Shown piece by piece: positions 1 through 8,055 of a stretch of DNA of 14,301 nt. How positions within the stretch are numbered: the stretch's first letter is position 1; every line of letters begins with the position of its first letter. Both the position numbers and the translations under genes were made by a program. Below the pieces are notes generated by a model. That model was not told the DNA's origin. It ran no database searches and worked only from the letters and a program-made list of their open reading frames with translations. Source of the DNA: JAVJUS01 sp040220455 (GTDB taxonomy: Bacteria; Pseudomonadota; Alphaproteobacteria; DSM-16000; Inquilinaceae); the NCBI GenBank assembly GCA_040220455.1, contig JAVJUS010000039.1:1-14301 (forward strand), given 5' to 3'.

Positions 1-2
1 GG

Positions 3-1715
3 GCCCGCGGCGCGCGCGCGACGCTCGCACTCGCGATCGGCGCCGGCCTGGCCGACGGAGCGCTGGTGGTCGCCCAGGCCGCGCTGATCGCCTGGATCCT
101 CCACGGCGCGATCGCCGCCGGGCTCGACCGCGGCGCGCTGACCGGCGCCTTCCTCGCCCTGCTCGCGGTCTTCGCCGCGCGCGCGGCCGCCGCATATGTC
201 GCGGAGGTCGCGGGCTTCGAGGCGGCGGCCCGGCTGCGGCGCGAGTTGCGCGACGCGGTGATCGACCGCCTCGCCCGGCTCGGCCCCGCCTTCACCACTC
301 AGGGCCGCGCCGGGGCCCTGACCGCCCTCGCGGTCGAGCAGATCGAGGTGCTGGAGTCCTACTATGCCCGCTACCTGCCGCAGGCCGCGCTGGCGGTGGC
401 GATCCCGCTCGCCCTGCTGGTCGTCGCCTTCGCCCTGGACGCCACGGTCGGCGCGATCCTGGCGATCGCCGGGCCGCTGATCCCCGTCGGCATGGCGGTG
501 GTCGGCATCGGCGCGGCGGGGGCGAGCCGGCGCCAGATCAAGTCGCTGGGCCGGCTCTCCGGGCATTTCCTGGACCGTCTGCAGGGCCTCACGACCCTCA
601 AGCTCTTCGGCCAAGCCCGGCGCGAGCTCGCCCTGGTCGAGCGGGTTTCCGACGAGCTGCGCCGGCGCACGCTGGCGGTGCTGCGCCTGGCCTTCCTGTC
701 CTCCGCCGTGCTCGAGCTCTTCGCCTCGCTCGCCATGGCGGCGGTGGCGCTGCATCTCGCCGCGACGGTGATCCTGCCCGCCCTGCCCGGCGGCGAGGCG
801 GCGGCTTCGGGGCCCGGGCTCTTCGTCGGGCTTTTCCTGCTGCTGCTGGTGCCGGAGTATTTCGGGCCGCTGCGCCGGCTGGCCGCATTCTATCACGACC
901 GGGCCTCGGCGATCGGCGCGGCGGAGGAGATCCTGGGCCTGCTGGAGGCCGAGCCGCCGGGCCCCGCGGCCCCGGCCGAGCCGAAGCCGATCCCGGCGCC
1001 GGGCCGCGCCGCGCTGGCCTTCGAGGGCGTGACGGTCGCCTTCGACGATGGGCGCCGGCCGGCGGTCGAGGCGATCGACCTGGAGATTCCGGCCGGATCG
1101 CGCGTCGCCCTGGTCGGGCCGTCGGGATCGGGCAAGACGACGCTGATCGGTCTCGCGGCCGGCTTCGTCGCGCCCACCGCCGGGCGGGTCCGGCTCAACG
1201 GCGTCGCCTCCGACGAGGCCGATCCGGAGGACTGGCGCGCGCGCATCGCCTGGATCGGCCAGACGCCGCACCTCTTCCACGGGACGATCGCCGACAATAT
1301 CCGCCTGGGCCGGCCCGATGCGGACGCCGCGGCCGTCGCCCGCGCCGCCGCCGATGCGCGAGTCGCGGAGTTCGCCGAAGCCCTGCCGGACGGGCTCGAC
1401 ACACCGATCGGGGAGCGCGGCTTCGGCCTTTCCGGCGGCCAGGCCCAGCGCGTCGCGCTGGCCCGCGCCTTCCTCAAGGACGCGCCGCTCGTCCTGCTCG
1501 ACGAGCCGACGGCCAATCTCGACGCCGGCAACGAGGCCGCCGTCCTGGAGGCCCTCGACCGGCTGGTCGCCGGGCGAACGGTGATCCTGGCGACCCACGG
1601 GCCGCTGGCCGGGCGCGGGGCCGACCGGATCGTCCGGCTGCACGAGGGTCGCGCCGCGACGATCGACGCCCCGCCCTCGAGCGGCGGCGCGCCGACCGGA
1701 GGTGCGCCGGCATGA
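3..1715 (+). CDS. cydD: CydD, heterodimeric ABC exporter subunit for cytochrome bd assembly (5' partial)
   Basis: This is half of the CydDC inner-membrane ABC transporter. CydDC is required for assembly of cytochrome bd oxidase and periplasmic c-type cytochromes; it was described as a cysteine/glutathione exporter, and later structural work proposed heme as a substrate. The frame is open to the left edge and the first visible residues already look like a transmembrane helix, so the true start lies upstream; the GTG at 66 is not the start. Hydrophobic helices alternate with charged loops across the first ~300 codons (ABC type-1 membrane domain). The nucleotide-binding domain follows, with Walker A GPSGSGKTT (1116-1142), signature LSGGQ (1428-1442), Walker B ending in LLDE (Glu codon 1503) and the H-loop His (1596). 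All catalytic residues are present. It ends in ATGA, overlapping the next start by 4 nt. CydD rather than CydC is inferred from its position upstream and its sequence type. Confidence 0.93.
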   Translation, partial: ARGARATLALAIGAGLADGALVVAQAALIAWILHGAIAAGLDRGALTGAFLALLAVFAARAAAAYVAEVAGFEAAARLRRELRDAVIDRLARLGPAFTTQGRAGALTALAVEQIEVLESYYARYLPQAALAVAIPLALLVVAFALDATVGAILAIAGPLIPVGMAVVGIGAAGASRRQIKSLGRLSGHFLDRLQGLTTLKLFGQARRELALVERVSDELRRRTLAVLRLAFLSSAVLELFASLAMAAVALHLAATVILPALPGGEAAASGPGLFVGLFLLLLVPEYFGPLRRLAAFYHDRASAIGAAEEILGLLEAEPPGPAAPAEPKPIPAPGRAALAFEGVTVAFDDGRRPAVEAIDLEIPAGSRVALVGPSGSGKTTLIGLAAGFVAPTAGRVRLNGVASDEADPEDWRARIAWIGQTPHLFHGTIADNIRLGRPDADAAAVARAAADARVAEFAEALPDGLDTPIGERGFGLSGGQAQRVALARAFLKDAPLVLLDEPTANLDAGNEAAVLEALDRLVAGRTVILATHGPLAGRGADRIVRLHEGRAATIDAPPSSGGAPTGGAPA

Positions 1716-3457
1716 GGGATCTGGTTCGCATCCTCGCCCTGTTCGGCGACCACAAGGCCTGGCTGGCCGGCGGCGCGGTGCTGGCGCTCACGACGGTCGT
1801 CATGGGCCTCGGCCTCATGACCACGGCCGGCTGGCTCGTCGCCTCGGCGGCCACGGCGGGCGCGGCGGCGGCGATCGGCGTCGCCGGGCTGGCGATCGCG
1901 CCGGGGCTGGCGATCCGGTTCTTCGCCGTCGGCCGTGTGCTGTCGCGCTACGCCGAGCGGCTGGTCACCCACGACGCCACCTTCCGGGTGCTGGCGCGGC
2001 TGCGCGTGTGGTTCTTCGACAAGGCGATCCCGCTGGCCCCGGCGCGGCTCGGCACCTGGCGCAGCGGCGATCTGCTCAACCGGCTGACGGCGGATATCGA
2101 CGCCCTCGACACGGTCTATCTCAAGGTGCTGACCCCGAGCGTCGTCGCCATCGTGGCGGTCGCCGGGCTGGGCGTCCTGCTCGCCCTGTTCAGCGGCGCG
2201 GTCGCCGCGGCGACGGTGGCGGTGCTGGTGGTCGCCGGGCTGCTCCTGCCGCTGGCCGCCTATCGGCTGGCCGCCCCTTCGGGCGAGGAGCAGGTGCGCG
2301 CGACGGCCGGGCTGCGCACGGCGGTCGTCGACACGATCCAGGGTCTGGCAGAGCTGCTGGCCTTCGGCGCGGCCGGGCGCCAGCGCGCCGAGGTCGACCG
2401 GGCGAGCGAGCGGCTGATCGCCCACCAGCGCGCCGATCGCCGCGTCTCGGGCATGACGATCGCCGCCTCGGGCCTGGCCGGCCAGCTCGCCCTGTGGGTC
2501 GCGCTGTGGGTCGCGGTGGCCGAGGTCCATGCCGGCACCCTCGCCGCGCCGGTGCTCGCCCTGGTCGCGCTCGCCGTCGTCGCCGGCTACGAGGCGATCG
2601 CGCCCCTGCCCGCCGCCTACCAGGCGCTCGGCCGCAGCATCGCCGCGGCACGCCGGGTGCTCGCGGTCGCCGACGCCGAGCCCGCGGTGGTCGACCCGCC
2701 CGCCCCCGCCGCGCCGCCGGCGGGCAACGACCTGCGGATCAGCGGCCTTTCCTTCTCCTACGCGCCCGACGGCCCACGGGTGCTCGACGGGCTCGACCTC
2801 GACCTGACGGCGGGCCGAAAGGTCGCCCTGCTCGGACCCAGCGGCGCCGGCAAGTCGACGGTGGCGCAGGTGCTGCTGCGGCTGTGGCCCTACGAGACCG
2901 GCTCGATCACCTTGGGCGGGGTCGAGCTTGGCGATCTGGCACAGGCCGAAGCCCGGGCGCGATTCGGCTACCTCTCCCAGCGCACGGAAATCTTCGCCGG
3001 CACCCTGCGCGAGAACCTGCTGCTGGGCGATCCGGAGGCCGACGACGCCGCGCTGATGCGCGCGCTCGACGCAGCGCGGCTCGGCGCCCTCATGGCCGAG
3101 CTGCCCGACGGCCTCGATACCTGGGTCGGCGAATCGGGGGTGCGGCTGAGCGGCGGACAGGCCCGGCGGCTGGCGCTCGCCCGCGTCTATCTCAAGGACG
3201 CGCCGATCCTCGTCCTGGACGAGCCGACGGAAGGCCTGGACCGGGAGACGGAGGCCGAGCTGTGGTCGGCCCTCGACACCCTGGTCGCGGGGCGGGCGGC
3301 TCTGGTCGTGACCCACCGGCCGGGCGGGCTGGAGGGCATGGACGAGATCGTGGTGCTGGAGGCCGGCCGGGTCGTGGAGCGCGGGACGCCGGACGCGCTG
3401 GACACCGCCGGCGGGCGCTACACCGACCTCAAGGCGCGCTGGAGCGAGACACCTTGA
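1712..3457 (+). CDS. cydC: CydC, partner subunit of the CydDC ABC transporter
   Basis: Second subunit of the heterodimeric CydDC transporter in the inner membrane; it pairs with the product of the preceding gene to supply the periplasm with thiols or heme for cytochrome bd maturation. The 581-residue length fits the family. The membrane domain spans residues ~1-310. The ATPase domain shows Walker A GPSGAGKST (residues 375-383, Lys381), signature LSGGQ (479-483), Walker B LVLDEP with catalytic Glu504, and H-loop His535. The ATG lies inside the cydD stop (ATGA overlap). A GGAGG Shine-Dalgarno sits at 1698-1702, 9 nt upstream, so this start is firm. The downstream end also overlaps the next gene by 4 nt, giving a three-gene coupled operon. 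No cydA or cydB follows, so the oxidase genes must lie upstream of the window or elsewhere. Confidence 0.95.
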   Translation: MRDLVRILALFGDHKAWLAGGAVLALTTVVMGLGLMTTAGWLVASAATAGAAAAIGVAGLAIAPGLAIRFFAVGRVLSRYAERLVTHDATFRVLARLRVWFFDKAIPLAPARLGTWRSGDLLNRLTADIDALDTVYLKVLTPSVVAIVAVAGLGVLLALFSGAVAAATVAVLVVAGLLLPLAAYRLAAPSGEEQVRATAGLRTAVVDTIQGLAELLAFGAAGRQRAEVDRASERLIAHQRADRRVSGMTIAASGLAGQLALWVALWVAVAEVHAGTLAAPVLALVALAVVAGYEAIAPLPAAYQALGRSIAAARRVLAVADAEPAVVDPPAPAAPPAGNDLRISGLSFSYAPDGPRVLDGLDLDLTAGRKVALLGPSGAGKSTVAQVLLRLWPYETGSITLGGVELGDLAQAEARARFGYLSQRTEIFAGTLRENLLLGDPEADDAALMRALDAARLGALMAELPDGLDTWVGESGVRLSGGQARRLALARVYLKDAPILVLDEPTEGLDRETEAELWSALDTLVAGRAALVVTHRPGGLEGMDEIVVLEAGRVVERGTPDALDTAGGRYTDLKARWSETP

Positions 3458-3957
3458 GCCCGGCCCCGGCCGGCGAGGACGCCGACGCGGCCGCCGGCAA
3501 GGGCGACGGCGCCGACGAGACCCGGCTGATCGGCACGCCGCCGCCCGGCCCCGTGCGCTGGCTCCTGATCGCCGCCGGCGTGGCCTGCGTCGCGCTCGGG
3601 ATAGTCGGCGCGGTCGTACCGGGGCTGCCCACCACCATATTCCTGATCCTGGCCCTGGCCGCCTTCGCGCGCTCCTCGCCCCGGCTGCACCGCTGGCTGT
3701 GGACCCATCCCCGCTTCGGTCCGCCGCTGCGCGCCTGGGTGCGCCACGGCGTCGTCTCCCGCCGGGCCAAGGTCGCCGCCCTGTCAGCGATGGCCGTGAG
3801 CCTCGTGATCATCGCGCTGACGAGCCGTTCGGTCGTGGCGACCGGCGGCGTCGGCATTCTGCTCGCGGGGATCGGCGGATGGCTGGCGCGCCGCCCCGAA
3901 GCGACATCGGAGGGGGGCGCGTCGCAGCAGCCCAACCGCTCCATTATCGACAAATAA
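3454..3957 (+). CDS. DUF454 (YbaN-like) small inner-membrane protein
   Basis: A 167-residue membrane protein of the DUF454/YbaN family, whose function is unknown. The recognisable core is the run GLPTTIFLILALAAFARSSP followed by RLHRWLWTHPRFGPPLRAW (residues ~56-94), which is the family hallmark. Hydrophobic stretches at ~35-72 and ~108-150 suggest three or four membrane helices. The chosen start is TTG at 3454. It overlaps the cydC stop as TTGA and has GGAG at 3441-3444, 9 nt upstream, which matches the coupling seen between cydD and cydC. The first ~30 residues are Ala/Gly/Asp-rich and not conserved, so the GTG at 3553 is an alternative start nearer the family's usual length. Co-translation with cydC suggests, without proving, a role in cytochrome bd assembly or heme/thiol handling. 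Confidence 0.82.
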   Translation: MSPAPAGEDADAAAGKGDGADETRLIGTPPPGPVRWLLIAAGVACVALGIVGAVVPGLPTTIFLILALAAFARSSPRLHRWLWTHPRFGPPLRAWVRHGVVSRRAKVAALSAMAVSLVIIALTSRSVVATGGVGILLAGIGGWLARRPEATSEGGASQQPNRSIIDK

Positions 3958-4269
3958 AGTTCAGTTTCAACCTTTGAATTCGACGCACCGACTATCATGT
4001 TCCTAACCACCGCGACAGCAGCGGTCGCCCGACAGCGGGCATCGCTCGATCGATCATTCGACACGAGCCCGGTCGAGCCCACGAAACAAGAGCTTGGACG
4101 AGGCGCTGCGACTTTCCGCTGACGGCGGATCTGTTCGCATGACGCGACATGCCTTCGGCTTTGACGCCATTCGTCCTGAATTTTGCGCGGCACCCACGGG
4201 AGTCGGACCCGGGGCCCCTGTCGCGCTTGCGTCATTTGCCGGACGCTTCACCGAGGGAACCATCGACTG
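3958..4269 (+). promoter_or_regulatory. Leader/intergenic region upstream of the betaine-synthesis gene
   Basis: These 312 nt hold no convincing gene and are visibly more AT-rich than the flanks, so the promoter of the betaine module is likely here. Small inverted repeats are visible: TTCAA-CCT-TTGAA (3966-3978), GCGAC/GTCGC (4012-4028), the adjoining GCCCG/CGGGC (4027-4040), and GCGTC/GACGC (4229-4246) just before the ribosome binding site. A TTGACG box at 4161-4166 resembles a sigma-70 -35 element, but I see no good -10 at standard spacing. I found no match to the SAM-II, SAM/SAH, SAH or glycine riboswitch cores I can recall, though a SAM- or glycine-sensing leader would make biological sense here. 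No clear terminator for the preceding operon is visible. Confidence 0.45.
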
Positions 4270-5925
4270 ATGACAGCAGAGATCAAGCAGACCGATCATC
4301 GCTACAAAGAGTCGTACACCAAGGATTTCGTAGAGCACTGGGACGACCTGATCGGCTGGGAAGGCCGAGAGGCCGGTGAAGGCGGCTTCTTCGAGAGGCT
4401 GCTGGGCGCCCACGGCGTCGAGACGGTCGCCGATGTCGCGACCGGCACCGGGTTCCATGCCGTCATGATGGCCAAGGCGGGCTTCAAGGTCACCGCGACC
4501 GACGGCTCGGCCAACATGGTCACCAAGACCCGCGAGAACGCCGAGCGCTATGGCATATCGTTCGTCGATACGGCCACCGTGGACTGGCGCGCCTTGCCGG
4601 ACAAGTACGGTGAGAAGGCGTTCGACTGCGTCATGATGCTGGGCAACTCCCTGACCCACCTGTTCGACCACGAGTCGCGGCGCGACGCGCTCGAGGCGCT
4701 CTACCGCGTGGTCAAGCCGGGCGGCATCATCGTGCTCGATCATCGCAATTACGATCGGTTCCTCGATCAGGGCTATTCGACCAAGCACCAGTACTACTAT
4801 ACGGGCGGCGCGGTCGAAGTGTACCCGGCCGAGCTCAACCGTCGCCTGTGCAAGATGGAGTACAACTTCGGCAACGGGCATGTCTTCCATCTCGACATGT
4901 ACCCGCTGCGGCAGAAGTACGTGACGTTCCTGCTCGAGGACGCCGGCTTCATCAATGTCACCACGTTCGGCGACTTCGTCCGGCCGTTCCCGGATGACGT
5001 GGATTTCTTCCAGCAGGTCGCCTACCGGCCGACCGAAGAGATGGAGGAGACGCGCGGCGGCACGATCAACGAGAAGGTCGCCGAGGCCGCCGCGGGCAAG
5101 AAGGCCGAGGGCGTGGCCGGCGTGGTCGACGAGACCAAGGACTACTACGACGGCCCGGCCGACCAGATCTATCGCGATATCTGGGGCGAGAACGTCCACA
5201 TCGGGACCTTCAAGAGCAAGGACGACTCCCTCCAGGACGCGATGGCGCGGTCCAACATCAACATGGCCGAGGGCGCGGGCCTGAAGGCGAGCGACCTGGT
5301 CCTGGACGTGGGCTGCGGCTACGGCGCTCTGGCCCGCTTCCTGGCGGAGAAGTACGGCTGCCGGGTGCTGGCGACCAACATCTCCGACAAGGAGATCGCC
5401 TGGGGCCAGGAGCTGACCGAGAAGGCGAGGCTCGCCGACAAGGTCTCGTTCGAATGGGCGGACTTCCACGACCTGCCCTACACGGACAAGAGCTTCGACG
5501 TGTACTGGTCGCAGGAGGCCTTCCTGCACGCCGCCGACAAGCGCAAGGTGCTGCGCGAGGCGCATCGCGTGCTGCGTGACGACGGCCGGCTGGTCTTCAC
5601 CGACATCCTGGTGCGTCACGGCACGCCGCAGGCCGACCGGGAGCGGATCTACGAGCGGGTCAAGTCGCCCGACATGTGGGACGCCTCCGACTATGCCAAG
5701 GCGCTCGAGGAGGTCGGCTTCACGATCGACCGCCAGGAGGACTGGTCGGAGAACGTGGCGCCCACCTACGCCTGGGTTCGCGGCCAGCTCGAGCAGCGCC
5801 GCGACGAGTTCACCCGGCGCATCGGCAAGGACGTCGTCGAGCGCACGCTCGACGCCCTGCAGTTCTGGGTCGACAGCGCCAACGCGGGCAAGATCGGCTG
5901 GGCCTACTTCGTCGCCCGCCGCTGA
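4270..5925 (+). CDS. Fused glycine/sarcosine N-methyltransferase and sarcosine/dimethylglycine N-methyltransferase (betaine synthesis)
   Basis: This 551-residue cytoplasmic enzyme should convert glycine to sarcosine, dimethylglycine and then glycine betaine by three SAM-dependent methylations (EC 2.1.1.156 and 2.1.1.157), producing an osmoprotectant. Two class I methyltransferase domains are seen. The GSMT half (residues ~1-255) has motif I DVATGTGFH (55-63) and the acidic ATDGS (76-80). The SDMT half (~290-551) has motif I LDVGCGYG (345-352), ISDKEI (371-376) and the C-terminal WVDSANAGKIGWAYFVARR. A Glu/Lys/Ala-rich linker (~255-290) joins them. Separate GSMT and SDMT proteins are known in Halorhodospira-type organisms, and a single fused protein in Actinopolyspora. 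The ATG at 4270 is chosen because GAGGGA (4253-4258) lies 11 nt upstream and the in-frame codons back to 4183 encode unconserved residues. metK follows on the same strand and supplies the SAM. Confidence 0.93.
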   Translation: MTAEIKQTDHRYKESYTKDFVEHWDDLIGWEGREAGEGGFFERLLGAHGVETVADVATGTGFHAVMMAKAGFKVTATDGSANMVTKTRENAERYGISFVDTATVDWRALPDKYGEKAFDCVMMLGNSLTHLFDHESRRDALEALYRVVKPGGIIVLDHRNYDRFLDQGYSTKHQYYYTGGAVEVYPAELNRRLCKMEYNFGNGHVFHLDMYPLRQKYVTFLLEDAGFINVTTFGDFVRPFPDDVDFFQQVAYRPTEEMEETRGGTINEKVAEAAAGKKAEGVAGVVDETKDYYDGPADQIYRDIWGENVHIGTFKSKDDSLQDAMARSNINMAEGAGLKASDLVLDVGCGYGALARFLAEKYGCRVLATNISDKEIAWGQELTEKARLADKVSFEWADFHDLPYTDKSFDVYWSQEAFLHAADKRKVLREAHRVLRDDGRLVFTDILVRHGTPQADRERIYERVKSPDMWDASDYAKALEEVGFTIDRQEDWSENVAPTYAWVRGQLEQRRDEFTRRIGKDVVERTLDALQFWVDSANAGKIGWAYFVARR

Positions 5926-5939
5926 CGCCCCGATTTCCC

Positions 5940-5987
5940 GCCCGACGGTTCGCTGGCGCGCCCGACGCGCCGTGCGAGCCGTCGGCG
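5940..5987 (+). other. Long GC-rich hairpin between the betaine methyltransferase gene and metK
   Basis: The 101-nt spacer between the two genes contains a near-perfect stem: 5942-5953 pairs with 5974-5985 (12 positions, one G-U wobble), and an inner stem GGCGCG (5955-5960) pairs with CGCGCC (5966-5971) around a CCCGA loop. No T-run follows, so it is a poor intrinsic terminator on the + strand. It could be an mRNA stability or processing element that sets the ratio of methyltransferase to MetK, or a dispersed palindrome. The pairing is read directly; the function is inferred. Confidence 0.6.
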
Positions 5988-6026
5988 CGGATCGCCATCT
6001 CCTTTCATCAAAACGAAGCGGAAGCC

Positions 6027-7205
<1,179 letters not shown>

Positions 7206-7210
7206 GGCCG

Positions 7211-7228
7211 GTCCCGTTCCGACGGGAT
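7211..7228 (+). other. Small hairpin just after the metK stop
   Basis: TCCCGT (7212-7217) and ACGGGA (7222-7227) form a perfect 6-bp stem around a TCCG tetraloop, extended by a G-T pair, 5 nt past the metK stop codon. There is no T-tract. It may protect the mRNA 3' end or work together with the stronger hairpin 25 nt downstream. Confidence 0.4.
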
Positions 7229-7252
7229 CGCCCGACGGATATCCCGTTCGAC

Positions 7253-7290
7253 CCGCCCGCGGTGCCCCGGCATCGCGGGCGGTCTCGTTT
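7253..7290 (+). terminator. Intrinsic-terminator-like hairpin downstream of metK
   Basis: CCGCCCGCG (7253-7261) pairs perfectly with CGCGGGCGG (7274-7282). The interior adds a G-T wobble and TGC/GCA around a CCCG loop, giving about 13 continuous pairs. The short pyrimidine-rich tail TCTCGTTTC follows. The T-tract is weak, as is common in very GC-rich genomes, but position and stem strength make it the likely end of the betaine/metK transcript. Confidence 0.65.
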
Positions 7291-7329
7291 CGGCGTGACG
7301 GCGCGGCGGCCTCGCCGGTTCTGGCCGAT

Positions 7330-7411
7330 CGTAGGTCGCCCACGGCCGTCAGGCCGTGCGCGACGGCGCCGCCGAGGACGTTGCGTACCGCTTCGCGGTG
7401 GGCAACCTACG
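7330..7411. repeat. 82-bp imperfect palindromic element (MITE/REP-like)
   Basis: The 14-bp arm CGTAGGTCGCCCAC (7330-7343) is the inverse complement of GTGGGCAACCTACG (7398-7411) at 13 of 14 positions. Inside are two further hairpins: CACGGCC-GTCA-GGCCGTG (7341-7358), and TTGC..ACCGC-TTC-GCGGT..GCAA (7381-7405). The nested symmetry in a non-coding gap between two operons fits a dispersed intergenic palindrome or a small non-autonomous mobile element. Only one copy is in the window, so repetition in the genome is not shown. Confidence 0.55.
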
Positions 7412-7458
7412 CCCGCCCGATCCTTCTTCCCCGTCATCCCGGACCAGCACAGCCCGAG

Positions 7459-7475
7459 GCCCGATCGTCGACGGG
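7459..7475 (-). other. Weak hairpin after the MarR-family gene
   Basis: Read on the minus strand, a short GCCCG/CGGGC stem with an 8-nt loop lies 10-30 nt beyond the stop codon of the LdtR-like gene. It has no T-run and is a weak terminator candidate. The nearby CGTCATCCCGGAC at 7432-7444 resembles the edge of palindromic repeats that are common in alphaproteobacterial intergenic DNA, but the partner half is degenerate here. Confidence 0.25.
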
Positions 7476-7485
7476 CGCGGGAGTT

Positions 7486-8055
7486 CTACTTGAAGCTGAC
7501 GTAGTCGAACCAGGCGCGCTCGAGCTCGCGCAGGGTGCGAGCCGCCTCGGCGAGGCGCTCGCGCCACGCATCGCTTTCCTCGCCCTCGGCGTTGGCGACC
7601 TGCGGATGACCGGCGCGCACCCGCGCGACAAGATCGAGGCCGCGATCGGTGAGCTTCAGGCGGACCTGGCGTCGGTCGCTGGGCGACCGGGTCTGGTCGA
7701 CATAGCCGAGCTCGGCGAGCTTGCGGATATTGTAGGTCGCGGTCGAAGCGAGGTAGTAGCCGCGCTCGATCAGGTCGCGAATCGAAATCTCCGCCTCGCC
7801 GATATCCATGAGCAGCATCGCCTGCGCCGGCGTGACGTCCTCGATGCCTTCCGCCGCCAGGTCGATGCGCACCACGTCCAGGTGGCGCCGATGCAGACGC
7901 TCCAGCAGGCGCGTCAGCTCGTGATACGACTCCATTCCACGACCTTCTCGCGCGCCATCCTCCGTGCCGGACGGCCTTTCCACAATCTCGGGCCGCTCGA
8001 CAGACTGATTATACATCGAAAGGTCGTCCGCGCGACCGTTGTCCCGTCCGCTCAT
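7486..8055 (-). CDS. LdtR-like MarR-family winged-helix transcriptional regulator
   Basis: A 189-residue MarR-type DNA-binding regulator. The core (residues 41-189) begins ESYHELTRLLERLHRRHLDV. It carries a winged-helix segment with RGYYLASTATYNIRKLAELGYV (99-119) as the probable recognition helix, and the wing SPSDRRQVRLKLTDRG (124-139). Both segments match the LdtR subgroup of alphaproteobacteria, which regulates L,D-transpeptidase and stress genes in Rhizobiales; that match is from memory. The first 40 residues are polar and probably disordered. The start at 8055 is supported by a strong GGAGGT 5 nt upstream and by an ATGA overlap with the preceding TadE-like gene. Met41 (at 7935) is a weaker alternative nearer the family start. 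The gene is last in the two-pilin operon, which suggests a link between cell-envelope regulation and Tad pilus assembly. No effector is evident. Confidence 0.85.
   Translation of the reverse strand: MSGRDNGRADDLSMYNQSVERPEIVERPSGTEDGAREGRGMESYHELTRLLERLHRRHLDVVRIDLAAEGIEDVTPAQAMLLMDIGEAEISIRDLIERGYYLASTATYNIRKLAELGYVDQTRSPSDRRQVRLKLTDRGLDLVARVRAGHPQVANAEGEESDAWRERLAEAARTLRELERAWFDYVSFK

Noticed and set aside
66..68. GTG 66 as the cydD start
   Set aside because: The frame is open to the window edge and the residues before it already read as a CydD membrane helix, so the gene is truncated by the window.
893..3316. An 807-codon open frame on the minus strand across cydD and cydC
   Set aside because: It is a shadow of high-GC codon usage: it runs antisense to two clearly conserved ABC subunits, its translation is rich in Arg/Gly/Gln with no domain, and it has no credible start.
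3429..4235. A 268-codon minus-strand frame that includes the intergenic gap 3958-4182
   Set aside because: Most of it is antisense to the DUF454 gene, and the part in the gap is basic, unpatterned sequence without a ribosome binding site; treated as non-coding.
4229..4262. Possible SAM-II-like riboswitch (stem followed by ATTTG-CCGG before the ribosome binding site)
   Set aside because: Only the first stem and a vague ATTTG resemblance fit; the required downstream pseudoknot strand with its A-rich segment is missing.
4183..4269. N-terminal extension of the betaine methyltransferase from ATG 4183
   Set aside because: The 29 extra residues are unlike the family and the well-placed GAGGGA supports ATG 4270.
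4054..5619. A 521-codon minus-strand frame opposite the betaine methyltransferase
   Set aside because: The translation is Val/Leu/Arg/His-rich repetitive text typical of the complement of a conserved GC-rich gene, with no recognisable family and no neighbouring operon logic.
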